Below the pieces are notes generated by a model. That model was not told the origin of the DNA, did not search any database, and worked only from the letters and a program-made list of their open reading frames with translations. A program made the position numbers and the translations under genes. Positions 8,857-15,544 of a DNA stretch of 30,988 bases are shown one piece after another. Within the stretch, counting starts at the first letter, position 1; the number at the start of each line of letters is the position of its first letter. Source of the stretch: Deltaproteobacteria bacterium UBA2221 (GTDB lineage Bacteria; Desulfobacterota; Syntrophorhabdia; Syntrophorhabdales; WCHB1-27); the NCBI GenBank assembly GCA_002328485.1, contig DCUF01000035.1, positions 135-31,122 of the forward strand, given 5' to 3'.

Positions 8857-9112
8857 GTAAAGAAAGGTAAAGGGTTTAAGGAGGTTTCGTGATCTAAACA
8901 TGCAACAAGCGGGCCAATTTGACCGGGTATCATATTCCGGGGCATCATCTTGTAATGATTCATGACCCAATCCCAGCCACGGCCGCACCTTCCGTCAAAA
9001 TCACCAAACCTGCGAGGAAACGTGACGGAAGTGTGGGTACGGTGACACTTTTTGCCGCCCAGAGGGCGGGCCTCTCAACCCCCCGGCGGCGGCAAACAGA
9101 AACCCCCCGCCT
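8857..9112. other. Stretch without a supported gene, upstream of the minus-strand terminator
   Basis: No convincing coding region on either strand. On the minus strand it could be the 3' part of the transcript of the small membrane protein (9113-9229) or a separate small RNA ending at 8816-8856. A GC-rich block at 9050-9095 contains complementary TTTGCCGCC and GGCGGCAAA segments. A minus-strand frame starting ATG near 8962 runs into the terminator and was not accepted. Confidence 0.4.
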
Positions 9113-9229
9113 CTATTGTGCCTCCTTGTCATCTTCCCTCAGCCGGTACCAAAACATGACGACCGCTGCTGCTACCCCTCCCGTAAAGGCAATGAGAACC
9201 ACGTACAATAGACTTTTTAGTAATTTCAT
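9113..9229 (-). CDS. Small single-pass membrane protein, 38 aa
   Basis: The minus-strand ATG at 9229 is preceded by GAGGAGGT, with 8 nt between AGGAGG and the start. The product begins MKLLKSLLYVVLIAF, continues with the small-residue segment TGGVAAAVVMFWY, and ends in a charged tail (RLREDDKEAQ). The hydrophobic stretch of about 20 residues is one transmembrane helix, positive residues before and acidic after. I do not recognise the family. It is divergent from the large TPR protein and may be terminated at 8816-8856. Support is the good ribosome binding site plus a coherent membrane topology; homology is untested. Confidence 0.55.
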   Translation of the reverse strand: MKLLKSLLYVVLIAFTGGVAAAVVMFWYRLREDDKEAQ

Positions 9230-9382
9230 GGGCCATACCTCCTCAGGACAATAGTAAGAACGCTCTGATAGCTGGTCAAGGTCAATTTCTCAAGGGCAAA
9301 TGGAATCGTTGGTATTGGGGAGATCCTCTTTGGCTAAAGGTCGGCTCGACGGCGACCGATAATCGAATTGTACACGTTACCA

Positions 9383-11491
9383 ATGCTCTCATTTTACCTC
9401 AGCCACAACGTTCTCGATGGTGATCGTCAGGATCGCCCGTGGGATGTTGTGGACACTGCCCTTCAGCAGTCCTGGAGCTCCAAGCTTACTCTTGAAAGGT
9501 TGCGGTCAGGCCTCCTGGCCACCACCTCTTCCCCTCTGGTGCCCCTGGCCATCCTCAAAGAGGCCTCCGAGATCATGACGGAACGGTTCGGCCGCGAGGC
9601 AAAATCGAAATACCCCGCCATCATGATCGTGGATGGGGAAAGATCAGAGAGCTTCGCGGCACGGGCAGTAGAGTACTTCAAACGGCTGCCGAAGCCCTGG
9701 GAGCTGTACGCTTCTCCCTCGGCCTTTGATGAGATGCGGATTGATCTGGACAGGTCGACTGAACTGACGTTCGATGGCTTATCCGACTCCCGGTACGGCC
9801 TACTTCAACTTGACGAGAACGATCATTTTCTCTTTGCAAAAGCGCTCATTCGTGGCGACGAGTTCCCCTGCTTCTACTGTGGCAGCAGGAAGCACACGCC
9901 GAGTAGGTGTCCGTCAAAACAACTTTTTGGATCGCGGGAAGCCCTTGAGTCTCTTGCCCGTCTTCCCCTCTCCCACGCGAATACCTGTTTCCTCAAATAC
10001 CTGACAACCCCCCAGAGCGCTATTGAGACATGGAGCAGAGGCCAGCTTTGGGATTTACGAGAGGATAGGCTTTCGGCGGCCCATCTCGCATTTTACGAGG
10101 TGAAACAGGTTTTTCAGCTTCGCTTTTTCAGCCTCTTTTTCGGGAATGATCGGCTGGACTGGGAACGGATCCGGAACGGCAAAGGTCAGAACGGTCAAGG
10201 GGGGGCGACGTGGCTGGCCCTCGACTGTCTTAGGGTTGGTGACACAGAAAAATCCGGCCACTACATAAAGATCGGCATGGAAAACGATCCTTCCGACTGG
10301 AAGCCTGTCTGCATCCTCGGCTTCCTGAGCATAGAGCATGGAGAAACAACAGAGGCAGCATATCATTTTGAACAAGCTCTCGAGTTGAGCCGCCGGGCTC
10401 CCCAGCGGATACTACTCAACCTGCTTCTCTCCAGGGTGTGCTACCTGAATGGGGAAACCCGGAAGGCACGAGGGTATGCAAGCGCTGCTCTTCTCCTGGA
10501 CCGATGGTGCCAGGACGCCCTGTATCAGCTCATAACCCTTGACTTCGATCTGGCCAAGAACGATCAGCCGATGCAAGGGCTCGAAAGACTGGCCCGCCTG
10601 AACGGGCGTCACTGGATGTGCGCTTTCATTGATTCTGATCTCGCATCCCACAGCGCGGAGATACACCCCCGCCTTTCGAGACTTGCAGTGGAGGTGCGTC
10701 GAGAGGCTGAAGCCCTCTGGCGGGATGCGCAAAAAGGGCTGAGAGGCGTGAAAACGCTGTTGGGAGAGGATCCAAAAATCCTCCAGGAAGCCCAGCACCT
10801 CATAGCCGACTTCGACAGCAAGCCCGATGTCGAGGGCTATCTGCGCAGCGCCGAGAAACTTCACGGCGCTCGGGTGTTAAAGGCCTTGTGTCAAAAAGCC
10901 CTGGAGGAACAAAAACAGGGGCTGAAGGGTGCGCTGGGCACCCTAAAAACGCGGATCGACGAGGTGAGCCGGACAGGCAGCAGCGCTGAGGACGATGTCA
11001 CACCCGAAGCTAAGGCTGAGCTACAGGCCTTGGGCACACAGATCGAGCTTACCCGACGAAAGGCAGCCTTCGATTTTGTGACTGCCCACCAGGATTTTAT
11101 GGCGAAAAAAACTGCCTACGAGGCCAGACTGAACGAGATCGAACGGGCCTTGAGGGTCTGGAGAACGAAAAGGCAGATAGGAAGATTTCTCGTCGCCTTT
11201 CTTGTTCGCACCTCGGGTCTCCTGTTTGCTACGTTCGCCTTCGCCCTTTCATTCCCATTCTTGGTGGGTATGGTGCAGACGGCGGCGCCGCAATCCAGGT
11301 TCATGATAGAAGACTATGGGTCGTTCCAACGAGCCTTCATCGTTTTCGGGGTCATCACGAGCCTCGTGGCCGCTGCGGCATCGAGCTACACCCATACCCA
11401 CCACAGGGCCAAGGCTCCTAAACCGGCACCCGCCACACAGGAGGCACGGCCAAAATCCAACAAGCACCAGATCAAGGCAGGACGGCGGTAG
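9383..11491 (+). CDS. TPR-containing membrane-anchored protein with a CCHC zinc knuckle, about 702 aa
   Basis: I do not recognise the overall family. An N-terminal region of about 160 residues has no obvious motif. It is followed by C163, C166, H171 and C176 (C-x2-C-x4-H-x4-C), the spacing of a CCHC zinc knuckle, a motif best known from retroviral and eukaryotic nucleic-acid-binding proteins. A helical region with TPR-like repeats (WKPVCILGFLSIEHGETTEA, then LLSRVCYLNGETRKARGYAS) covers about 305-400. A charged coiled-coil-like region runs from about 435 to 590. Two hydrophobic helices near the C-terminus (about 600-622 and 645-663) are followed by a basic tail, so the bulk probably faces the cytoplasm. 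The start is uncertain: ATG 9383 and an in-frame TTG 9368 both lack a ribosome binding site, and a -10-like GATAAT is at 9358-9363. It appears to be a single-gene unit. Confidence 0.75.
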   Translation: MLSFYLSHNVLDGDRQDRPWDVVDTALQQSWSSKLTLERLRSGLLATTSSPLVPLAILKEASEIMTERFGREAKSKYPAIMIVDGERSESFAARAVEYFKRLPKPWELYASPSAFDEMRIDLDRSTELTFDGLSDSRYGLLQLDENDHFLFAKALIRGDEFPCFYCGSRKHTPSRCPSKQLFGSREALESLARLPLSHANTCFLKYLTTPQSAIETWSRGQLWDLREDRLSAAHLAFYEVKQVFQLRFFSLFFGNDRLDWERIRNGKGQNGQGGATWLALDCLRVGDTEKSGHYIKIGMENDPSDWKPVCILGFLSIEHGETTEAAYHFEQALELSRRAPQRILLNLLLSRVCYLNGETRKARGYASAALLLDRWCQDALYQLITLDFDLAKNDQPMQGLERLARLNGRHWMCAFIDSDLASHSAEIHPRLSRLAVEVRREAEALWRDAQKGLRGVKTLLGEDPKILQEAQHLIADFDSKPDVEGYLRSAEKLHGARVLKALCQKALEEQKQGLKGALGTLKTRIDEVSRTGSSAEDDVTPEAKAELQALGTQIELTRRKAAFDFVTAHQDFMAKKTAYEARLNEIERALRVWRTKRQIGRFLVAFLVRTSGLLFATFAFALSFPFLVGMVQTAAPQSRFMIEDYGSFQRAFIVFGVITSLVAAAASSYTHTHHRAKAPKPAPATQEARPKSNKHQIKAGRR

Positions 11492-11532
11492 CCTCGTCCG
11501 GTCTTGATCTGGCCATGGATTTGAATATTCAG

Positions 11533-11561
11533 TTGACAGGGAGAAGCCGATAGCTTAGAAT
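11533..11561 (+). promoter_or_regulatory. Sigma-70 promoter of the aro operon leader
   Basis: TTGACA (11533-11538), a 17-nt spacer and TAGAAT (11556-11561) make a near-consensus promoter. Only 7 nt (AAAAGCC) separate the -10 from the leader-peptide ATG at 11569, which places the expected transcription start on or next to that ATG. Confidence 0.85.
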
Positions 11562-11568
11562 AAAAGCC

Positions 11569-11646
11569 ATGTACAGTTGGGCGATCTTTTATGGGTATTA
11601 TTATTTCTGGTACAGACGCTTGCACCCTGGGCTCGCCTTGACGTAA
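11569..11646 (+). CDS. Aromatic amino acid leader peptide controlling the aro operon, 25 aa
   Basis: A 26-codon frame from ATG to TAA begins MYSWAIFYGYYYFWY and ends RRLHPGLALT. Ten of the first fifteen residues are aromatic: six Tyr, two Phe and two Trp. It lies directly upstream of mutually exclusive hairpins and two terminators ahead of aroF, the layout of ribosome-mediated transcription attenuators. The regulatory logic is inferred: shortage of any charged aromatic tRNA stalls the ribosome and frees the downstream strand (11620-11633) to form an antiterminator; smooth translation to the stop at 11644-11646 covers it. No Shine-Dalgarno sequence is placed to serve this ATG, and the promoter position suggests a leaderless mRNA. 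It is too short for standard gene callers. Confidence 0.88.
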   Translation: MYSWAIFYGYYYFWYRRLHPGLALT

Positions 11647-11672
11647 TGGGCAGACAAAAGCCGTGGGTGCAA
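11620..11672 (+). promoter_or_regulatory. aro leader antiterminator (strands 2:3)
   Basis: TTGCACCC (11620-11627) pairs perfectly with GGGTGCAA (11665-11672), and GGCT (11630-11633) with AGCC (11659-11662), leaving a 2x2 internal loop. This 12-bp structure uses the left arm of terminator 1 and so excludes it. Strand 2 lies within the last part of the leader peptide frame, where a ribosome reaching the stop codon would mask it. A weak 5-bp partner for strand 2, GGCGA (11580-11584) with TCGCC (11633-11637), may act as strand 1. Confidence 0.75.
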
Positions 11673-11688
11673 ATCCCATGGCTTTTTT
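11656..11688 (+). terminator. aro leader terminator 1 (strands 3:4)
   Basis: AGCCGTGGG (11659-11667) pairs with CCCATGGCT (11675-11683), nine pairs including one G-U, loop TGCAAAT, extended by A-U pairs and followed by six T (11683-11688). Confidence 0.85.
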
Positions 11689-11704
11689 GGTTTAAAGGCC
11701 ATGG
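11676..11704 (+). promoter_or_regulatory. aro leader second antiterminator (strands 4:5)
   Basis: The right arm of terminator 1 plus its T tract (CCATGGCTTTT, 11676-11686) can pair with the left arm of terminator 2 (AAAGGCCATGG, 11694-11704): 11 pairs with one G-U and a 7-nt loop. It can form only when strand 4 is not used in terminator 1, so it would carry the antitermination decision forward to terminator 2. Confidence 0.6.
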
Positions 11705-11726
11705 AAAAAATCCATGGCCTTTTTTA
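11694..11726 (+). terminator. aro leader terminator 2 (strands 5:6)
   Basis: AAAGGCCATGG (11694-11704) and CCATGGCCTTT (11712-11722) form an 11-bp perfect stem with loop AAAAAAT, ending in a T tract (11720-11725). It lies 31 nt upstream of aroF. Confidence 0.88.
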
Positions 11727-11756
11727 TTTTGCGGCCTTTGAAGGGAGGCATGGACT

Positions 11757-12581
11757 ATGACAAATCTTAAACTGGCGTCGCTTGGTGAAGGTGAGAGAAC
11801 GGTGATTCCCATCGATGATGTTGCGGTGGGGGAAGGTTTCACGATAATAGCCGGTCCGTGTACCGTAGAGAGCGAGAAGCAGACCATCGAAACGGCTATC
11901 GCGGTCAAGAAGGCAGGGGCTGATGCCCTGAGAGGAGGGGCCTTCAAGCCCCGCAGCTCGCCCTATGCTTTTCAGGGGCTTGGCTTGAAGGGTCTTCAAA
12001 TCCTCAAGAAAGCCAAGATGGAGACGGGGCTTCCCATTGTGACCGAGGTGCTCGACTCACGGGACGTGCTGTGGGTGAGTGAATACGCTGACGTGTTGCA
12101 GATCGGGACCAGAAACATGCAGAACTTCTCCCTCCTGAAAGAAGTGGGAAGATCCAAGAAGCCGGTGCTTCTGAAAAGAGGCATGAATTCAACCATCTAC
12201 GAATGGCTTAATTGTGCAGAGTACATCTTGAGCGAGGGTAATCCTCATGTCATTCTCTGCGAGCGGGGCATACGAACCTTTGAGCAGTACACCCGGAATA
12301 CACTTGATATCAGTGCCGTTCCGGCGGTCAAGGAACTGAGCCATCTCCCCGTCATCGTGGACCCCTCTCACGCCACCGGTCGCATATCCTTGGTGGAGCC
12401 CCTGTGCCTCGCATGTCTTGCCGCAGGCGCCGACGGCCTCATCATCGAGGTGGACATCGATCCCAATGCGGCGGTCTGCGACAAGGACCAGACCCTCGAC
12501 CCCGGTCAGTTCGCGGAGATAATAAAGAAAGTCCGCTCCCTCCACCGCTTCCTATCAGGCAAGCAGGCGGAGGCACGGTGA
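11757..12581 (+). CDS. aroF: 3-deoxy-7-phosphoheptulonate (DAHP) synthase, type I-beta, 274 aa
   Basis: Condenses phosphoenolpyruvate and erythrose-4-phosphate, the committed step of aromatic biosynthesis. Motifs of the I-beta/KDO8P-synthase-like family are all present: IIAGPCTVES with metal ligand C35, KPRSSPY (64-70), LLKRGMNS (138-145), VDPSHATGR with H205, and IIEVDIDP with E231. The length fits the catalytic barrel alone; the N-terminal ferredoxin-like domain (Thermotoga type) or chorismate-mutase-like domain (Bacillus type) used for feedback inhibition is absent. That fits control by the upstream attenuator rather than allostery, an inference. GGGAGG precedes ATG 11757; an ATG 7 nt upstream is out of frame. 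It is the first structural gene of the operon and overlaps aroB by GTGA. Confidence 0.95.
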   Translation: MTNLKLASLGEGERTVIPIDDVAVGEGFTIIAGPCTVESEKQTIETAIAVKKAGADALRGGAFKPRSSPYAFQGLGLKGLQILKKAKMETGLPIVTEVLDSRDVLWVSEYADVLQIGTRNMQNFSLLKEVGRSKKPVLLKRGMNSTIYEWLNCAEYILSEGNPHVILCERGIRTFEQYTRNTLDISAVPAVKELSHLPVIVDPSHATGRISLVEPLCLACLAAGADGLIIEVDIDPNAAVCDKDQTLDPGQFAEIIKKVRSLHRFLSGKQAEAR

Positions 12582-13621
12582 ACACGGTCTCCTTGGAGCT
12601 CTCCTCGACCGAGAGAAAGAGCACGATCTTTTCAGGCAGGTTAGCCGAACTGGAAGGACGCTGCCGGACAAAAAGGATCGCCATCATCACGGACGAGCGG
12701 GTGCGGGGGCTCTACGGATCCCTCTTCCCCTCATCAGCAATAACCATGGAGATGGGCAGGGGCGAGCAGTTCAAGACCCTCCGGACGGTTGAGTCCCTCT
12801 ACGAGGGGTTTCTGGAGCATCGGGTAGACCGTTCCTGGCTGATCGTCGGTGTAGGGGGCGGGATTGTATGCGATGTTGCCGGCTTTGCCGCATCGACCTA
12901 TCTGCGGGGCCTTTCCTTCGCCTTCGTGCCCACGACCCTCCTCGCGCAGGTGGATGCCAGTATCGGAGGAAAGAACGGGGTCAACCTGGGGGGCTACAAA
13001 AACCAGGTAGGGACCTTCAATCAGCCTGAGTTCGTCCTCTGTGATTTTGGGGTGCTCAAAACCTTGCCGCCCGAGGAGCTCAAAAACGGCTTTGCCGAGG
13101 TGATCAAGCACGCCCTCATAGCCGATGATAGGCTCTTCTCCTTTCTGGAGACCAACACCGACGAGGCTCTGGCCCTCTATCCTGACGCAATCGAACGGGT
13201 CGTTTACGATTCCCTTATCATCAAGAGCGGCATCGTGAGCCGAGACGAGACCGAAAAGGGGGAAAGGAGAAAACTCAACTTCGGTCACACCGTGGGCCAC
13301 GCCCTCGAGAAGGTTTGCGGTCTGAGACACGGGGAAGCGGTGAGCGTGGGGATGGTGGTCGCCTCGCGTCTTTCCGTGAGAAAAGGGCTTCTTTCCGAAG
13401 AGAACGTGCAAAGAATCCAAAGGCTTTTGGCCGCCTTTCATCTTCCCGTTGGGGTACAGGCGGACGGGGCACTGATTCGTGAGGCCCTGTGGAAGGATAA
13501 GAAGAGGGAGGACAACCGAATCCACGTGGTATTGCTGGACGGAATCGGCCGGGCCACCGTGGAGCCGCTGGCTATGAATGAACTGAATGAGGTGATCGAT
13601 GATCTGTGTCAGTCTCGCTGA
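12578..13621 (+). CDS. aroB: 3-dehydroquinate synthase, 347 aa
   Basis: Cyclises DAHP to 3-dehydroquinate using NAD and a divalent metal. The NAD-binding and active-site stretch GGGIVCDVAGFAASTYLRG is followed by PTTLLAQVDASIGGKNGVN, and the metal-site segments NGFAEVIKHA, NFGHTVGHALE and RHGEAVSVGM are intact. I chose GTG 12578 because it overlaps the aroF stop as GTGA and follows GGAGG; longer upstream frames run through aroF. Length matches the family (about 340-360 aa). The 3' end overlaps aroD by 23 nt. Confidence 0.95.
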   Translation: MNTVSLELSSTERKSTIFSGRLAELEGRCRTKRIAIITDERVRGLYGSLFPSSAITMEMGRGEQFKTLRTVESLYEGFLEHRVDRSWLIVGVGGGIVCDVAGFAASTYLRGLSFAFVPTTLLAQVDASIGGKNGVNLGGYKNQVGTFNQPEFVLCDFGVLKTLPPEELKNGFAEVIKHALIADDRLFSFLETNTDEALALYPDAIERVVYDSLIIKSGIVSRDETEKGERRKLNFGHTVGHALEKVCGLRHGEAVSVGMVVASRLSVRKGLLSEENVQRIQRLLAAFHLPVGVQADGALIREALWKDKKREDNRIHVVLLDGIGRATVEPLAMNELNEVIDDLCQSR

Positions 13622-14243
13622 GGAATCCCTTTCCGCCTGTCTGGAGGCCCTGGAGTCGCTCGACTTTGCCGAGATCCGCCTGGACGCCATGCCCTCTTTG
13701 ACCCTGGCCGATGTTGACCACCTCTTCTCACGGCCCGCCAGGCTCATCGCCACCAATCGCCCCTCCGGCCCTTTCGAGGATCACGAGAGAAAGGCAATGC
13801 TCATGGCAGCCATCCGGTCGGGGGCAACCTATGTGGACATAGAGGCAGAGTCCGAGGCCGCCTATCGAGATGAGATCGTGCAGGAGGCAAGAACCCGGGG
13901 CTGCAAGGTCATCATCTCTTTCCACGACTACGAGAAAACCCCGGAAAAACAGGACCTTGAAGCCATCGTCTCTTCCTGTTTTGAGGCGGGAGCCGATATC
14001 GCAAAAGTGGCCTGCACGGTCCATTCCGACCGTGACTGCGCCCGTCTGCTGGGCCTTCTCGATTCGCCGCGGCAGGTGGTGGCCATCGGGATGGGAGAAA
14101 AGGGGCGCGTAACAAGAATAACCGCGCCTCTCTTGGGCAGCCCCTTCACCTTTGCATCCCTCTCGAAGGGCAAGGAAACAGCGCAAGGCCAGATCGACAA
14201 AGAGACATTGAAACACATGTGGGAGGTACTCTCGATCCGATGA
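13599..14243 (+). CDS. aroD: Type I 3-dehydroquinate dehydratase, 214 aa
   Basis: Dehydrates 3-dehydroquinate to 3-dehydroshikimate through a Schiff base. Type I hallmarks: AEIRLDAM near the N-terminus, the catalytic His in IISFHDYEKTP, the Schiff-base Lys in ADIAKVACTV and the closing ITAPLLGSPFTFAS. It is slightly shorter than enterobacterial AroD (about 250 aa). ATG 13599 lies inside the aroB 3' end (23-nt overlap), and the stop overlaps the next start as ATGA, which points to translational coupling. Confidence 0.94.
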   Translation: MICVSLAEESLSACLEALESLDFAEIRLDAMPSLTLADVDHLFSRPARLIATNRPSGPFEDHERKAMLMAAIRSGATYVDIEAESEAAYRDEIVQEARTRGCKVIISFHDYEKTPEKQDLEAIVSSCFEAGADIAKVACTVHSDRDCARLLGLLDSPRQVVAIGMGEKGRVTRITAPLLGSPFTFASLSKGKETAQGQIDKETLKHMWEVLSIR

Positions 14244-15544
14244 ACAGCATATACGCCGTGGCCGGCAACCCTATCTTTCATAGCAGAAGCCCCGTCATGT
14301 TCAACGCCGCCCTGAGGGAGCTCTCCTTGGACGGGGTATACATCCGTCTTGCTGCTTCGAGTGGCGAAGAGGTGGCAACCACCATGCGGGCCATCGGCCT
14401 GGATGGTATGAACATCACCTCCCCGTTCAAGGCAGACATCATCCCCTATCTGGACGAGGTAGACAGAGACGCTCAGGTCATCGGATCGGTCAACACCGTT
14501 CTCCACAAGGATGGGAGACTCAGAGGCTTCAACACGGATGTGGACGGCGTTCTCGGGGCGCTCGCCCAGGCGGGATTCGAGGGAAAGGGAAAATCGGCGG
14601 TTGTGCTCGGGGCGGGAGGAGCAGCACGGGCTGCGGCGGTTGCACTCCTGTCAGCAGGCGCAAAGGTTACCATCACAAACAGGACGGACAGGAATGCCAG
14701 GCAGGCCGCCGAAAGGGTCGGCTGCGATCAGGTGCCCTTGGAGGAAGTTGGAAGGACCCTGAAGGGGGCCCATCTTCTGATCGGTGCAGTCTCTACCCAC
14801 GATCGCGTCATCGACCGACAGCATATCCACAAGGGGCTGACCGTGCTCGACGCCAACTACTCAAAGCCGACCGCCCTTGTTCAAGACGCCGCATCGGTGG
14901 GGGCCAAGGTCATCGACGGGCGCGAATGGTTGCTCGCCCAGGCCGTTCCGGTCTTTGAGCGTTTTACCGGGAATGCGGCACCGGTTCAGACGATGCGCCA
15001 GGTTCTGATGAAAACCAGACGGGATGGCCGCACCAATATCGCCCTCATCGGCTTCATGGGCTCGGGGAAGACCGTGGTAGCAGAGGCCATCGGCGCAAAA
15101 ACGGGCATGACCGTCATCGACATCGATACAAGAATCGAAGAGAAGGCAGGCACTTCCATAGCGGAGATCTTTGAGAAAAGCGGGCAAGAGGCCTTTCGAA
15201 GGATGGAGATCGAGGAGATCGATGGTCTAAGATCCATGTCGAACACCATTGTATCCTGTGGTGGAGGGGCGGTTACCAGAAGGCCGAACGTCCGGGTCCT
15301 GAGGAACAATTGTCTCACCGTATGGCTCTGGGCCGGCATCGAGGCCTCACTGAACCGGATTGGCGAAACAGGAACAAGGCCACTTCTCCACGGGCAGAGC
15401 CGGGAACAGGCCTCCGCCCTCCTGGCAGAACGCCGTTTTCTTTACGCCTCCACCTGTGACCTGGTCATCAACACCGAGGGGAAAAGTCCCGAAGAAATTG
15501 CTACGAGGATCTACCATGAAACGTATAACACCCTCCACGGTTAA
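14240..15544 (+). CDS. aroE: Bifunctional shikimate dehydrogenase-shikimate kinase fusion, 434 aa
   Basis: The first 260 or so residues are shikimate dehydrogenase (AroE): AVAGNPIFHSRSPVMF, catalytic K64 in NITSPFK, D100 in GFNTDVDG, the Rossmann loop GAGGAARAAA (124-133), and NRT (147-149), which favours NADP. From about 265 the protein is shikimate kinase (AroK): Walker A GFMGSGKT (271-278), shikimate-binding DIDTRIEEKAG and EAFRRMEIE, SCGGGAV and RPLL. The two steps flank each other in order, converting dehydroshikimate to shikimate 3-phosphate in one polypeptide. I prefer ATG 14240 (ATGA overlap with aroD, GGGAGGT upstream) to an in-frame GTG at 14219. No stop or frameshift separates the halves, so the fusion is real in this sequence. 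Confidence 0.93.
   Translation: MNSIYAVAGNPIFHSRSPVMFNAALRELSLDGVYIRLAASSGEEVATTMRAIGLDGMNITSPFKADIIPYLDEVDRDAQVIGSVNTVLHKDGRLRGFNTDVDGVLGALAQAGFEGKGKSAVVLGAGGAARAAAVALLSAGAKVTITNRTDRNARQAAERVGCDQVPLEEVGRTLKGAHLLIGAVSTHDRVIDRQHIHKGLTVLDANYSKPTALVQDAASVGAKVIDGREWLLAQAVPVFERFTGNAAPVQTMRQVLMKTRRDGRTNIALIGFMGSGKTVVAEAIGAKTGMTVIDIDTRIEEKAGTSIAEIFEKSGQEAFRRMEIEEIDGLRSMSNTIVSCGGGAVTRRPNVRVLRNNCLTVWLWAGIEASLNRIGETGTRPLLHGQSREQASALLAERRFLYASTCDLVINTEGKSPEEIATRIYHETYNTLHG

Noticed and set aside
8816..8962. Minus-strand frame rich in Met at its start, upstream of cheW
   Set aside because: It reads straight through the terminator stem and T tract, has no ribosome binding site, and the peptide looks random; a methionine leader is not supported.
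9045..9105. GC-rich complementary segments (TTTGCCGCC / GGCGGCAAA) vaguely like 21121-21140
   Set aside because: No T tract on either exit side and similarity between the two sites is short; not enough to call a repeat family or riboswitch.
11569..11646. Alternative that the aro leader is a T-box or protein-bound leader
   Set aside because: No T-box sequence or specifier stem is present; the coding aromatic run with competing hairpins fits ribosome-mediated attenuation better.
12734..13756. Long minus-strand frame opposite aroB/aroD (similarly 5072-6166 and 28961-30037)
   Set aside because: These are antisense shadows of well-recognised genes, produced by G+C-rich codon usage; none has a recognisable domain.
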